Assembly: GCF_902859875.1 (NCBI RefSeq) | Contig: NZ_CADIKF010000030.1 | Span: forward strand, 1-64,000 | Source: Paraburkholderia solisilvae | GTDB taxonomy: Bacteria > Pseudomonadota > Gammaproteobacteria > Burkholderiales > Burkholderiaceae | DNA length: 64,000 bases | Reading direction: 5' to 3' | Shown here: piece by piece, positions 50,991 to 60,303 of the stretch | Layout: the number at the start of each line of letters is the position of its first letter | Numbering within the stretch: the stretch's first letter is position 1 | Notes under the pieces: generated by a model | Told to the model about the DNA's origin: nothing | Seen by the model: only the letters and a program-made list of their open reading frames with translations | The model's database searches: none | Program-made: the position numbers and the translations under genes

Positions 50991-52490
50991 ATGCGAAGAA
51001 TGTTGATTGCCGCCGCGCTCGCCTTGAGCGCGTCCGCCGCGATGGCGCAGACCAGCCAGATCCGGATCGGCCTGCAGGACGACATCGGCACGCTCGACCC
51101 TGCGCGCAGTGTGCAGTTCGTCGATCGCGTGGTGTTCGCGTCGCTGTGCAATTCGCTGGTCGACATCACGCCGGACCTGAAGATCGTGCCGATGCTCGCG
51201 ACCTCGTGGACCACGAGCGCCGACGGCAAGACGCTTACGTTCAAGCTGCGCCAGGGCGTGAAGTTCCAGGACGGCGAGCCGTTCAACGCGGCAGCCGTGA
51301 AGGCGAACCTCGAGCGCGCCATGACGCTGCCGACCAGCAATCGCAAGAGCGAACTCGCGTCGATCGATCATATCGATGCGACCGACCCCGGCACGGTCAC
51401 GCTGGTGCTGAAGCAGCCGGACGCCGCGCTGCTCGCGACGCTGTCCGACCGCGCGGGCATGATGCTGTCGCCGAAGACGTTCGCCGACCCGGCAGGCGTC
51501 GCGTCGCATCCGGTGTGCTCCGGTCCGTACAAGTTCGTGCAGCGCGTGCAGAACGATCGCGTCGTACTCGAAAAATTCGACGGCTACTGGAACGCCGCGA
51601 AGTACCCGATCCAGCGCGTGACCTTCCTGCCGATTCCGGATGCGACCGTGCGTCTCGCGAATCTTCGCGCGGGCTCGCTCGATATGCTCGAGCGCCTCGC
51701 GCCGTCGGATGTGAACGCGGTGAAGGGCGATGCGAACCTCAAGCTGGTGACGACGCCCGGTCTGGGCTATTACTACGTGACGTTCAATGTGAACAACGGT
51801 CCGCGCGGCAATTCGGTGCTGCGCGACAAGCGCGTGCGCGAGGCATTCGATCTGTCGATCGACCGCGATGCGATCAACCAGGTGATCGGCGCCGGCATCT
51901 TCGCGCCGGCCAACCAGCCGCTGCCGAAGTCGAGCCCGTACTTCGACGCGGCATTGCCGGTGCCGCATCGCGACGTCGCGAAGGCCAAAGCGCTGCTGAA
52001 GGCAGCCGGCCACGAACATGTCGATATCGAGTTCACGTACCCGAACAACACGGTGTCGAGCCAGATCGTGCAGATGCTGCAGGCGATGGTCGGCGAAGCC
52101 GGTTTCAACCTGAAGCTGCGGCCGACCGACTACGCGGCGCAACTGAACGCCGCACACAGCGGCGACTTCCAGGCGATGTATCTCGGCTGGTCGGGCCGCG
52201 TCGATCCGGATGGCAACCTGCATCAGTTCAACACCTGCGCGGGCAACCTGAACTACGGCCACTACTGCAACGCGGAAGTCGACAAGCTGCTCGACGCCGC
52301 GCGCGTGAAGCTGACCGTCGCGGACCGCAAGGCGCAATACGACGCCGCGGCGAAGGTGCTCGCCGACGAAGATCCGAACGTGTACATCTACATCCAGCCG
52401 TGGCCGTTCGTGCTGTCGAACAAGGTGCAGGGCTTTACGCCGTATCCGGACGGATTGATCCGTCTGTCCGGCGTCAGCATCAAGGGCTGA
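50991..52490 (+). CDS. Peptide/glutathione-type periplasmic binding protein (SBP family 5)
   Basis: 499 aa. Sec signal at residues ~1-20 (RRMLIAAALALSASAAMAQ), so the mature protein is periplasmic. SBP_bac_5 blocks: IGLQDDIGTLDPARSVQF, KTLTFKLRQGVKFQDGEPFNAAAVKANLERAM, VCSGPYKFVQRV, and RVREAFDLSIDRDAI. Closest in style to DppA/GsiB. AAAGGAAAG lies before the ATG at 50991. It determines the specificity of the importer; the linked GGT suggests a gamma-glutamyl peptide such as glutathione, as inference. Confidence 0.93.
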   Translation: MRRMLIAAALALSASAAMAQTSQIRIGLQDDIGTLDPARSVQFVDRVVFASLCNSLVDITPDLKIVPMLATSWTTSADGKTLTFKLRQGVKFQDGEPFNAAAVKANLERAMTLPTSNRKSELASIDHIDATDPGTVTLVLKQPDAALLATLSDRAGMMLSPKTFADPAGVASHPVCSGPYKFVQRVQNDRVVLEKFDGYWNAAKYPIQRVTFLPIPDATVRLANLRAGSLDMLERLAPSDVNAVKGDANLKLVTTPGLGYYYVTFNVNNGPRGNSVLRDKRVREAFDLSIDRDAINQVIGAGIFAPANQPLPKSSPYFDAALPVPHRDVAKAKALLKAAGHEHVDIEFTYPNNTVSSQIVQMLQAMVGEAGFNLKLRPTDYAAQLNAAHSGDFQAMYLGWSGRVDPDGNLHQFNTCAGNLNYGHYCNAEVDKLLDAARVKLTVADRKAQYDAAAKVLADEDPNVYIYIQPWPFVLSNKVQGFTPYPDGLIRLSGVSIKG

Positions 52491-52495
52491 CCGTC

Positions 52496-53440
52496 ATGCT
52501 TCGGATCATCGCCAATCGCCTGCTGGTCGCGGTGCCGACACTGATTCTCGTGTCGATGCTGATTTTCGGCCTGCAGAAGCTGCTGCCCGGCGACCCGGTG
52601 ACGGCGATGGCCGGCGAAGACCAGGACCCGCAACTGATCGCGGCGCTGCGCGTGAAGTATCACCTCGACGAACCGGTGCCGACGCAGTACGTGCTGTGGG
52701 TGAAGGACGTGCTGCACGGCGATCTCGGCACGTCGCTGCGCACCGACGTGCCGGTCACCTCGCTGATCGCGCAGAAGCTGCCGGTGACGCTCCAGCTCGC
52801 GGTGATGGGGATGATCTTCGCGATCGGCATCGGCATTCCGGCGGGCGTGATTTCCGCCTCGAGCCGCGGCGGGCCGCTCGATTACGGCGCGAACATTCTC
52901 GCGCTCTCCGGCATGTCGATTCCGAACTTCTGGCTCGGCATCATGCTGATCTTTCTTGTGTCGGTGCGCTGGCATCTGCTGCCGTCGTCCGGCTACGTGC
53001 CGCCTGGCGAAGACTTCTGGCTCAGCATCAAGACGATGCTGATGCCCGCGTTCGTGCTCGGCGCCGCGCTCGGCGCGCAACTGATGCGGCATACGCGCAG
53101 CGCGATGCTGAGCGTGCTGCGCACCGACTATATCCGCACCGCGCGCGCCAAAGGGTTGCTGCGCGCGACGGTGGTCGTCAAGCACGGCTTTCGCAATGCG
53201 CTGATTCCGATCGTCACCGTGCTTGCGCTGCTGTTCGGCGAACTGCTCGCGGGCGCGGTGCTCACCGAGCAGGTGTTCACGATTCCGGGCTTCGGCAAGC
53301 TGATCGTCGATGCGGTGTTCAACCGCGACTATGCGGTCGTGCAAGGTGTGGTGCTCGTCACCGCGCTGTCATTCATCGTCGTCAACCTGTGCGCCGATGT
53401 GTTGTATGTCGTGCTCAATCCCCGTATGAGGCGCAGCTGA
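52496..53440 (+). CDS. Peptide/glutathione-type ABC permease 1 (DppB-like)
   Basis: 314 aa, six membrane segments. N-terminal LRIIANRLLVAVPTLILVSMLIFGLQKLLPGDPV, the binding-protein-dependent transport signature around RTDYIRTARAKGLLRATVVVKHGFRNALIPIVTV (EAA-like loop contacting the ATPases), and LTEQVFTIPGFGKLIVDAVFNRDY are the DppB-family markers. It starts 3 bases after the binding-protein stop, and its stop overlaps the next permease (TGATG). Confidence 0.94.
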   Translation: MLRIIANRLLVAVPTLILVSMLIFGLQKLLPGDPVTAMAGEDQDPQLIAALRVKYHLDEPVPTQYVLWVKDVLHGDLGTSLRTDVPVTSLIAQKLPVTLQLAVMGMIFAIGIGIPAGVISASSRGGPLDYGANILALSGMSIPNFWLGIMLIFLVSVRWHLLPSSGYVPPGEDFWLSIKTMLMPAFVLGAALGAQLMRHTRSAMLSVLRTDYIRTARAKGLLRATVVVKHGFRNALIPIVTVLALLFGELLAGAVLTEQVFTIPGFGKLIVDAVFNRDYAVVQGVVLVTALSFIVVNLCADVLYVVLNPRMRRS

Positions 53441-54342
53441 TGGCTACTCCCGCCGCTCCCGTCCGTGCGCCGTCGTCCGCCGCCGCTGCTGGCGCCGGCA
53501 CGCTGCCGCGCCGCAAGCGCCGCGGACTCACGAAGTTCATGCGCAATCGCGCCGCGGTGTTCGGTGCGGCGCTCGTGCTGCTGATCGTGATCATGGCGCT
53601 GTTCGCGCCGTGGCTCACGCACTACGACCCGGTGCAGGCGAGCTTTCTGAGCGTGCGGCAGCCGCCGTCGGCCGCGCACTGGTTCGGCACCGACGAGCTC
53701 GGCCGCGATGTGTTCGCGCGTCTGCTCTACGGCGCGCGCGCCTCGCTGCTTGCGGGGGTGGTGTCGGTGGGCATCGCGGTCGTGATCGGCTTGCCGTTCG
53801 GCCTGCTGGCCGGCTATTTCGGCAAGCTGACCGACGGCGTGATTTCGCGCGTCGCCGATGCGCTGCTGTCGATCCCGTTCCTGATTCTCGCGATCGCGCT
53901 GGCCGCATTCCTCGGCCCGAGCCTCACGAATGCGATGGCCGCGATCGGCATCTCGGCGATGCCGCGCTTCGTGCGTCTGACGCGCGGCCAGGCGCTCGCG
54001 GTGAAGGCGGAAGAATATGTGGAAGGCGCGCGCGCAATCGGGCTCGGGCATACACGAATTATCGTGCGCTACATCCTGCCGAATGTGCTGCCGCCGATCA
54101 TCGTGCAGGCGAGCCTGACCATTGCGACCGCGATCATCGCCGAAGCGAGCCTGTCGTTTCTCGGGCTCGGCCAATTGCCGCCTGCGCCGTCGTGGGGCTC
54201 GATGCTGAATACCGCAAAAGATTTCGTGAGCCAGGCGCCCTGGATGTCAGTTTTCCCCGGCGTCGCGATTTTCCTCGCTGTGCTAGGTTTCAACCTGCTC
54301 GGCGACGGATTGCGCGACGCGCTCGATCCGCGTGAATCGTAG
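53440..54342 (+). CDS. Peptide/glutathione-type ABC permease 2 (DppC-like)
   Basis: 300 aa. After an Ala-rich N-terminus, family blocks include FMRNRAAVFGAALVLLIVIMALFAPWLTHYDP, HWFGTDELGRDVFARLLYGARASL, the EAA-like loop KAEEYVEGARAIGLGHTRIIVRYILPNVLPPIIV, and ASLSFLGLGQLPPAPSWGSML. Six membrane segments. The start overlaps the DppB-like stop by one base (TGATG), indicating strict coupling. GGT 2 follows after 46 bases. Confidence 0.94.
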   Translation: MATPAAPVRAPSSAAAAGAGTLPRRKRRGLTKFMRNRAAVFGAALVLLIVIMALFAPWLTHYDPVQASFLSVRQPPSAAHWFGTDELGRDVFARLLYGARASLLAGVVSVGIAVVIGLPFGLLAGYFGKLTDGVISRVADALLSIPFLILAIALAAFLGPSLTNAMAAIGISAMPRFVRLTRGQALAVKAEEYVEGARAIGLGHTRIIVRYILPNVLPPIIVQASLTIATAIIAEASLSFLGLGQLPPAPSWGSMLNTAKDFVSQAPWMSVFPGVAIFLAVLGFNLLGDGLRDALDPRES

Positions 54343-54388
54343 GTTTGCACCGCGGGCTCTTTCATTCCTTTCATCGTTTGAGTTTTTC

Positions 54389-56026
54389 ATGACACGTTTC
54401 AACTGGCAGAACCCTTATCCGACGCAGCGCCTGCCTGTGTTCGCGCGCAACATCGTGTCGACGTCGCATCCGCTCGCGGCGCAGGCCGGTCTACGGATGC
54501 TGTGGAAAGGCGGCAATGCGGTCGATGCGGCGATCGCCGCCGCCGCGACGCTGACCGCGGTGGAGCCCGTGTCGTGCGGACTCGGCAGCGACGCGTTCGC
54601 GCTCGTATGGGACGGCGGCAAGCTGCATGGTCTCAATGCGTCGGGCACCGCGCCTGCCGCGTGGAGCGTCGACTACTTCAAGCGCAAGTATGGCGAGGAG
54701 AACGGCGTTGCGATCCAGCCGAAGCGCGGCTGGGACTCGGTCACGGTGCCGGGCGTGATCGCCGGCTGGGAAGCGTTGCACAAGAAGTTCGGCAAGCTGC
54801 CGTTCGCCGATCTGATGGAACCGGCGATCGAGATCTGCGAGCGCGGTCACGCGGTCGCGAGCGTGGTCGCGCACAAGTGGGCGGCCGCGGTGCCGGAGCT
54901 GAAGGATCAGCCGGGTTATGCGCAGACTTTCATGCCGCGCGGCCGCGCGCCTGAGGTGAGCGAACTGATCCGTTATCCGGGTCACGCGAAGACGCTGCGG
55001 CTGCTCGCCGAGCAGGGCCCGCGCGCGTATTACGAAGGCGAGATCGCCGAGCGCATCGCCGCGTTCGCGCGCGAGCACGGCGGCTCGATGACTGCGGCCG
55101 ACCTGCGCGACTATCGCGCGGACTGGGTCGAACCGATCTCGAAGGAGTATCGCGGTCACAAGGTGCATGAGATTCCGCCGAACGGGCAGGGCATCGGCGC
55201 GCTGATTGCGCTTGGCATCCTCGAACAGTTCGACGTCGCGTCGCTGAAGGTGGACAGCGTCGAATCGCAGCATCTGCAGATCGAAGCGATGAAGCTCGCG
55301 TTCGCCGATATCTATCGTTACGTGGCCGACCCGCGCTCGATGGAAGTGACGCCCGCACAGATGCTCGACGATGCGTATCTGAAGTCGCGCGCGAAGCTGA
55401 TCGACCCGAAGCGCGCCACGCATTTCAACTTCGGCATGCCGAAGTCGGGCGGCACGATCTATATGTCGGCGGCTGATGAAAGCGGCATGATGGTGAGTTT
55501 TATCCAGTCGAACTATATGGGCTTCGGTTCGGGCGTCGTCGTGCCGGAGTACGGTCTGTCGATGCAGAACCGCGGCTGCGGCTTCTCGATGGACCCGAAG
55601 TCGCCGAACGTCGTCGAACCCGGCAAGCGGCCGTTCCATACCATCATCCCGGCGTTCCTCACGCAAGAAGTGAACGGCCGCGACGAAGCGGTGATGAGCT
55701 TCGGCGTGATGGGCGGCGACATGCAGCCGCAAGGCCATCTGCAGTCGATCGTGCGGATGCTCGATTACGGCCAGCAGCCGCAGGCCGCGTGCGATGCGCC
55801 GCGCTGGAAGGTGAACCGCGACTTCTCGGTCGATGTCGAGTCGACGCTCGATGCGGACTGTGTGCGCGGGCTGGAGCAGCGGGGCCACCAGATCAAGTCG
55901 TTCGAAGACCCGTATATGGACTTCGGCTCCGGCCAGTACATCTGGAAGCTCGACCGCAACGATCCGGAACGCGGCTATGTTGCGGCGAGCGACAGCCGGC
56001 GCGACGGGTTGGCCGCAGGGTTCTGA
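54389..56026 (+). CDS. Gamma-glutamyltransferase family protein (GGT 2)
   Basis: 545 aa. GGT-family Ntn-hydrolase: NIVSTSHPLAAQAGLRMLWKGGNAVDAAIAAAATLTAVEPVSCGLGSDAFAL at the N-terminus, predicted nucleophile Thr356 in SGGTIYMSAADESG, then QSNYMGFGSGVVVPEYGLSMQNRG and the C-terminal SFGVMGGDMQPQGHLQ. No signal peptide is present. Last gene of the ABC importer operon, so it probably processes the imported substrate inside the cell. It resembles YwrD/acylase-type members as much as classical Ggt, so a non-glutathione substrate is possible. It is clearly a different subgroup from GGT 1 at 41.9 kb. Confidence 0.92.
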   Translation: MTRFNWQNPYPTQRLPVFARNIVSTSHPLAAQAGLRMLWKGGNAVDAAIAAAATLTAVEPVSCGLGSDAFALVWDGGKLHGLNASGTAPAAWSVDYFKRKYGEENGVAIQPKRGWDSVTVPGVIAGWEALHKKFGKLPFADLMEPAIEICERGHAVASVVAHKWAAAVPELKDQPGYAQTFMPRGRAPEVSELIRYPGHAKTLRLLAEQGPRAYYEGEIAERIAAFAREHGGSMTAADLRDYRADWVEPISKEYRGHKVHEIPPNGQGIGALIALGILEQFDVASLKVDSVESQHLQIEAMKLAFADIYRYVADPRSMEVTPAQMLDDAYLKSRAKLIDPKRATHFNFGMPKSGGTIYMSAADESGMMVSFIQSNYMGFGSGVVVPEYGLSMQNRGCGFSMDPKSPNVVEPGKRPFHTIIPAFLTQEVNGRDEAVMSFGVMGGDMQPQGHLQSIVRMLDYGQQPQAACDAPRWKVNRDFSVDVESTLDADCVRGLEQRGHQIKSFEDPYMDFGSGQYIWKLDRNDPERGYVAASDSRRDGLAAGF

Positions 56027-56382
56027 TCCCGGCGCGGCTGCGTGCCGCGCGATTTGGCCCGATCGGTTCTGGCTCGATCGCTTTATCTCACGGGCAGGCT
56101 GTTTATGTTTGTCATGCCTGTCCGTGGGTTTCTTTCGTTTGCATGTTTATATCTTCGTACGATAGGCCGGCTGTTTCGCCTCGTTGCGAATCCTGACGCG
56201 GCTCCCTCCTCTCCAGCCCCTCCCCGCTTTCCCTTTCCCGGCCGGCTTTTGCCGTGATCTGCCGGCACCGCCCGTGGACGCTTCTGCTTTGCCCCACTTA
56301 GGTTAGCAAGCATACCTGCATGCAATTCGCATCTCCGCTAGAATTTTTGTCAGTTTGATGAAGGGGAAATGCCGGAGCAAAA
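56027..56382. other. Intergenic region before the LpxO-type gene
   Basis: 356 bases without a recognisable gene. A GC-rich hairpin after the GGT 2 stop is listed separately. The last 100 bases are AT-richer (TTAGGTTAGCAAGCATACC; GAATTTTTGTCAG) and likely contain the promoter of the hydroxylase gene. Confidence 0.45.
56032..56050 (+). terminator. Hairpin after GGT 2
   Basis: GCGCGGC (56032-56038), loop TGCGT, GCCGCGC (56044-56050), followed by GATTTGG. It lies 6 bases beyond the GGT 2 stop and could terminate the ABC-GGT operon; the T-tract is poor. Confidence 0.4.
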
Positions 56383-57285
56383 ATGCGATGGATCGTTCTT
56401 GCATGGTTCGTCACTAGTGCGACCTACGTGTTCAATCGTGGCACGCAACGCTTCAGATTCTGGCGTCAGCTATCTGACCACTCGACGTTTCTCGCACCGA
56501 TCAATATCTGGTGCTACCTGCTGTCGTCGATCAGGCCGGGACCGTATATCGAGCCATCATGGTTTCCCGAGCTCGAGCCGTTGCGCGCAAACTGGCAGAC
56601 CATTCGCGATGAGGCGCTCGCGGTCGACGCGGCACAGAAAATCGCGGCGGCGGCCAATTACACCGACATCGGTTTTAACTCATTCTTCAAGACCGGCTGG
56701 CGGCGTTTTTATCTGAAGTGGTATGACGCGCCACATCCGTCCGCCGAATCGTTGTGCCCTGTCACGACGCAACTGTTGCAGAGCATTCCTTCAGTAAAAG
56801 CCGCGATGTTCGCGCAATTGCCGCCCGGTGCAAGTCTCGTGCGGCATCGCGATCCTTATGCGGGTTCGGTGCGCTATCACCTCGGGCTCGTCACGCCCGC
56901 GGACCCGAGGTGTCATATCGACGTCGACGGCCAGCAATACTACTGGCGCGACGGCGAACCGGTGATCTTCGACGAGACGTACATCCACTATGCAAAGAAC
57001 GACACGGATGTATCGCGCATCGTGCTCTTTTGCGATATCGAACGGCCGATGCGTTTTCGCTGGGCGGCGGCCGTCAATCGCTTCGTGTCGAACACGCTGA
57101 TGCGCGCGGCGGCCTCGCCGAACGAAACGGGCGACCGTATCGGCTTGCTGAACCGGCTGTTCAAATACGTCTATGCGATTCGCCGCGCGGGCAAGAAGAT
57201 CAAGGCGTGGCATCGTCCGACTTACTACGTCGTCAAATGGGCGCTGTTCGGCTCGATCATCGTTGGCGTGTTTTATCTGATCTGA
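56383..57285 (+). CDS. lpxO: Aspartyl/asparaginyl beta-hydroxylase family, LpxO-like lipid A hydroxylase
   Basis: 300 aa, the length of Salmonella LpxO (302). It has an N-terminal membrane segment (WIVLAWFVTSATYVF) and a C-terminal one (WALFGSIIVGVFYLI). LpxO-like blocks are FWRQLSDHSTFLAPINIW and the Fe(II)/2-oxoglutarate site: His155 and Asp157 in VRHRDPYAGSVRYHLGL, and His202 in FDETYIHYAKND. LpxO 2-hydroxylates a lipid A acyl chain at the inner membrane; that activity is inferred by family. GGAG precedes the ATG. Solitary gene. Confidence 0.85.
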   Translation: MRWIVLAWFVTSATYVFNRGTQRFRFWRQLSDHSTFLAPINIWCYLLSSIRPGPYIEPSWFPELEPLRANWQTIRDEALAVDAAQKIAAAANYTDIGFNSFFKTGWRRFYLKWYDAPHPSAESLCPVTTQLLQSIPSVKAAMFAQLPPGASLVRHRDPYAGSVRYHLGLVTPADPRCHIDVDGQQYYWRDGEPVIFDETYIHYAKNDTDVSRIVLFCDIERPMRFRWAAAVNRFVSNTLMRAAASPNETGDRIGLLNRLFKYVYAIRRAGKKIKAWHRPTYYVVKWALFGSIIVGVFYLI

Positions 57286-57574
57286 TCCCGCTATGCCATT
57301 GCATGCTCATGCGCGACAGCTTGCCGCGATGAGATTTCAGAAAGTCGCGAGAAAGACACTGGTTTAGTCTATTGTCAGTGCTATGACATTAGAGGCTCTC
57401 GCGCGAACAGACGGTGACCGCATTTTGCGTCGTTTCTGACGCGATGTGCGGTTTCGGGTTTTTCTATTTCGCTCCTCGATAGCGGATTCGCACGAGACAT
57501 CCGATGCATGGTTCGTTCGACCTCGCTGACGCGCGCGTTGCCGTGCCGCGCGTCGCATCATCCTGGAGACTGAA

Positions 57575-58180
57575 ATGGCAAAAATTCTGGTGCTCTATTA
57601 CTCGATGTATGGACACATCGAGCAGATGGCCGATGCCGTCGCGGAAGGCGCGCGTTCGGCTGGCGCGTCGACCTCGGTCGAGATCAAGCGCGTGCCCGAA
57701 ACGATTCCGCCGGACAAGGCCGCGCAATTCGGTGTGAAGCTCGATCAGAAAGCGCCGCTCGCGACGCCCGACGAACTGCCGAACTACGACGCAATCATCT
57801 TCGGCACGCCGACGCGCTTCGGCAACATGGCCGGCCAGATGCGCCAGTTCCTCGATATGACCGGTCAGCTGTGGGCGAAGGGCGCGCTGGTCGGCAAGAT
57901 CGGCAGTGTGTTTGCGTCGACGGCAACGCAGCACGGCGGCCAGGAAACCACGATCACATCGTTTCACTCGACGCTGCTGCATCACGGAATGGTGATTGTC
58001 GGCGTGCCGTACGCGTGCGCCGGGCTCACTTATATGCAGGAAATCACCGGCGGCTCGCCGTACGGTGCGTCGACGCTGGCCGGGGCGGACGGCAGCCGGC
58101 AGCCGAGCAGGAATGAACTCGACATTGCGCGCTATCAGGGCAAACATGTGGCGGAGATTGCGGCGCGATTGTTCAGCTAG
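57575..58180 (+). CDS. wrbA: NAD(P)H:quinone oxidoreductase, WrbA family
   Basis: 201 aa flavodoxin-like protein. The FMN phosphate-binding loop is VLYYSMYGHIEQMA. FGTPTRFGNMAGQMRQFLD and STATQHGGQETT are WrbA signatures, as is the YMQEITGGSPYGASTLAGADGSRQPS stretch. It reduces quinones by two electrons, limiting redox cycling under stress. GGAG is upstream of the ATG. A strong intrinsic terminator ~100 bases downstream shows it is transcribed alone. The preceding 290 bases hold no gene. Confidence 0.95.
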   Translation: MAKILVLYYSMYGHIEQMADAVAEGARSAGASTSVEIKRVPETIPPDKAAQFGVKLDQKAPLATPDELPNYDAIIFGTPTRFGNMAGQMRQFLDMTGQLWAKGALVGKIGSVFASTATQHGGQETTITSFHSTLLHHGMVIVGVPYACAGLTYMQEITGGSPYGASTLAGADGSRQPSRNELDIARYQGKHVAEIAARLFS

Positions 58181-58283
58181 CGGCATCGTCACGGTACGGT
58201 CGGACCCATGTGATGGGCAACTGAACGACGTGATTCATCATGCGTTAGATGGCGGGCGTTAAGCCATCGACGTCAGGCGGAGA

Positions 58284-58322
58284 GAAGGCAACGGCGCAGC
58301 ATGGGCCGTTGCCTTCTTTGTT
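58284..58322 (+). terminator. Rho-independent terminator of wrbA
   Basis: GAAGGCAACGGC (58284-58295), loop GCAGCATGG, GCCGTTGCCTTC (58305-58316), then TTTGTTTG. A perfect 12-bp stem followed by a T-rich tail, the clearest intrinsic terminator in the window. Confidence 0.85.
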
Positions 58323-58453
58323 TGCGCGTGCACCCTTGGTGCAGGTTGCGCGGCGCAGATGATGGGTTCGCAGCGGCATTTTCGAAAACTTTGCATACTG
58401 CGAAGATCGGCCTGCGCGCCGCATCACGATAGAAAATCACTAAGAGGTAGTAG

Positions 58454-60118
58454 ATGAAAACAATCACGGGGTGGACCGTCCGGGCCCGGTTAATTGCGGG
58501 ATTCGGAACGGTTCTGGTCGCGATGGTCGCATTGGCCGCGATTGCGATCTATCAGGTCGAGAACGTGCGCATGCGTCTGGACGACATTATCGATATCAAT
58601 GGTGTCAAAGAACGCTATGCGATCAATTTCCGGGGCAGCGTGCATGACCGTTCGATCGCGTTGCGCGACGTGACGCTGGTCGGCGCGGACGAACTGCCGA
58701 AAGTCGTCGACCATATCGACAGCCTCGAAGCCGACTATCAGCGCTCCGCGCAGCCGCTCGACCAGATCTTCACGAACGGCGCCGGCGTGACGCCTGCGGA
58801 ACGGCAAATCTATGCGCGCATCAACGCGGCACGCGAACAGACCATGCCGCTGATCGCCCGTATCATCGATCTGCAAAAAGGCGGCGACACCGATGGTGCG
58901 CGCAAGCTGCTGCTGTCCGACGCGCGGCCCGCGTTCGTCGAGTGGCTCGCATCGATCAACGCGATGATCGACTATGAGGAATCGCTGAGTCAGGAAGAGG
59001 GCGGACGGGCACGCGCGATCAGCCAGCAGTTCCGTCTGCTGATGGCTTCGTTGACGGTGCTGGCGTGCCTGTTGAGTGCCGGCGTCGCGTGGCTGGTGGT
59101 GCGCAATATCATGCGTTCGCTCGGCGCGGATCCGCGCGACATGATCGTGTTCGCCGAATCGATCGAGGCGGGCGACCTGTCGCGGCGTTCGCCGGTGCAG
59201 GCCGGCGATACCTCGAGCGTGATGGCGACGGTCACACGGATGCGCAACAACCTCGCGGATATCGTGCATCAGGTGCGGCAGGCCGCGCATGGTGTCGCGG
59301 ACGCGAGCCGCGAGATCGCGCAGGGCAACGGCGATCTCGATGAGCGTACGCACAGCCAGGCGGCCGCGCTCGAGCAGGCGACCAACGCACTCGGCAAGTT
59401 CGATTCCAGTGTGCAGTCGAACGCCGACAACGCGACGCATGCGAACGAGCTTGCGAGGCGCGCGTCGACGACGGCGAGCGAGGGTGGCGAGGCGGTCGGG
59501 CGTGTCGTCGACACGATGCGCGGCATCCATACGTCGTCGAACCGCATCGGCGAGATCATCTCGGTGATCGACTCGATCGCGTTCCAGACCAATATTCTCG
59601 CGCTCAACGCAGCCGTCGAAGCGGCACGGGCCGGCGCGGAAGGGCGCGGTTTCGCGGTCGTCGCAGGCGAAGTGCGGGTGCTCGCGCAACGCAGCGCGGA
59701 AGCGGCGCGCGAGGTCAAGACGCTGGTTCAGGACAGCAGCGCGCGCGTCGGCCAGGGTACGCGCCTCGTCGACGATGCAGGATCGACGATCTCGGAAGTG
59801 GTCTCATCGTCGGGCAGCGTGACGACGATCATGGGCGAAATCAACGATGCGTGCAGGCAGCAGACGCAGCAGATCAGCGAAGTGCGCGCGATGATCGATC
59901 AACTCGAAAACGGCACGCGGCAAAACGTGGCGCTTGTGCAGCAATCGGGCGCGGCGGCGGATGCGCTGCTGTCGCAGGCGGAGCGCTTGCTGACCACGGT
60001 GGGCGTGTTCAAGCTCGACGATGGCGCGGCGTTGCGCGGCAGCCAGAGCGAAGCCGCTGTGAGATCGGGCATGGCGGCGTCGGGGACGACTGCATTGCTG
60101 CCGGCCGGCGCGATGTGA
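58454..60118 (+). CDS. Methyl-accepting chemotaxis protein
   Basis: 554 aa. TM1 (LIAGFGTVLVAMVALAAIAIY), a ~150-residue periplasmic four-helix-type ligand domain with KERYAINFRGSVHDRSIALRDVTLV, TM2 (LLMASLTVLACLLSAGVAWLVV), a HAMP linker, and a cytoplasmic coiled-coil signalling domain. The kinase-contact tip is IGEIISVIDSIAFQTNILALNAAVEAARAGAEGRGFAVVAGEVR. It signals through CheA/CheW; ligand unknown. There is no C-terminal CheR-tethering pentapeptide. AAGAGG precedes the ATG. No che genes nearby. Confidence 0.95.
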   Translation: MKTITGWTVRARLIAGFGTVLVAMVALAAIAIYQVENVRMRLDDIIDINGVKERYAINFRGSVHDRSIALRDVTLVGADELPKVVDHIDSLEADYQRSAQPLDQIFTNGAGVTPAERQIYARINAAREQTMPLIARIIDLQKGGDTDGARKLLLSDARPAFVEWLASINAMIDYEESLSQEEGGRARAISQQFRLLMASLTVLACLLSAGVAWLVVRNIMRSLGADPRDMIVFAESIEAGDLSRRSPVQAGDTSSVMATVTRMRNNLADIVHQVRQAAHGVADASREIAQGNGDLDERTHSQAAALEQATNALGKFDSSVQSNADNATHANELARRASTTASEGGEAVGRVVDTMRGIHTSSNRIGEIISVIDSIAFQTNILALNAAVEAARAGAEGRGFAVVAGEVRVLAQRSAEAAREVKTLVQDSSARVGQGTRLVDDAGSTISEVVSSSGSVTTIMGEINDACRQQTQQISEVRAMIDQLENGTRQNVALVQQSGAAADALLSQAERLLTTVGVFKLDDGAALRGSQSEAAVRSGMAASGTTALLPAGAM

Positions 60119-60135
60119 AGTGAAGTGTGCAGGGT

Positions 60136-60155
60136 TGCGGTCTGTGATGACCGCA
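60136..60155 (+). terminator. Hairpin after the chemoreceptor gene
   Basis: TGCGGTC (60136-60142), loop TGTGAT, GACCGCA (60149-60155), extendable by GGG/CCC across a one-base bulge. It lies 18 bases past the stop. No T-run follows, so termination is plausible rather than certain. Confidence 0.45.
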
Positions 60156-60242
60156 CCCGATGCATCAGGCCGGCGCTGCGGTTGTTCTTGTTTGTGAACA
60201 GATAGGTGTGCGCTACTGGCAAGCGGTTCTGTCGAACACAAT

Positions 60243-60257
60243 TGTTATATTATAACA
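60243..60257. promoter_or_regulatory. Zur box
   Basis: TGTTATA-T-TATAACA, a perfect 7-1-7 palindrome identical to the core of the proteobacterial Zur consensus, in an otherwise GC-rich region. It ends 46 bases before the COG0523 GTPase start, the expected position for zinc-dependent repression. Confidence 0.85.
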
Positions 60258-60303
60258 TTTGTGTTCGACTTCATTTTTACAGAACCCTTTGCACGAGCGC
60301 CCT

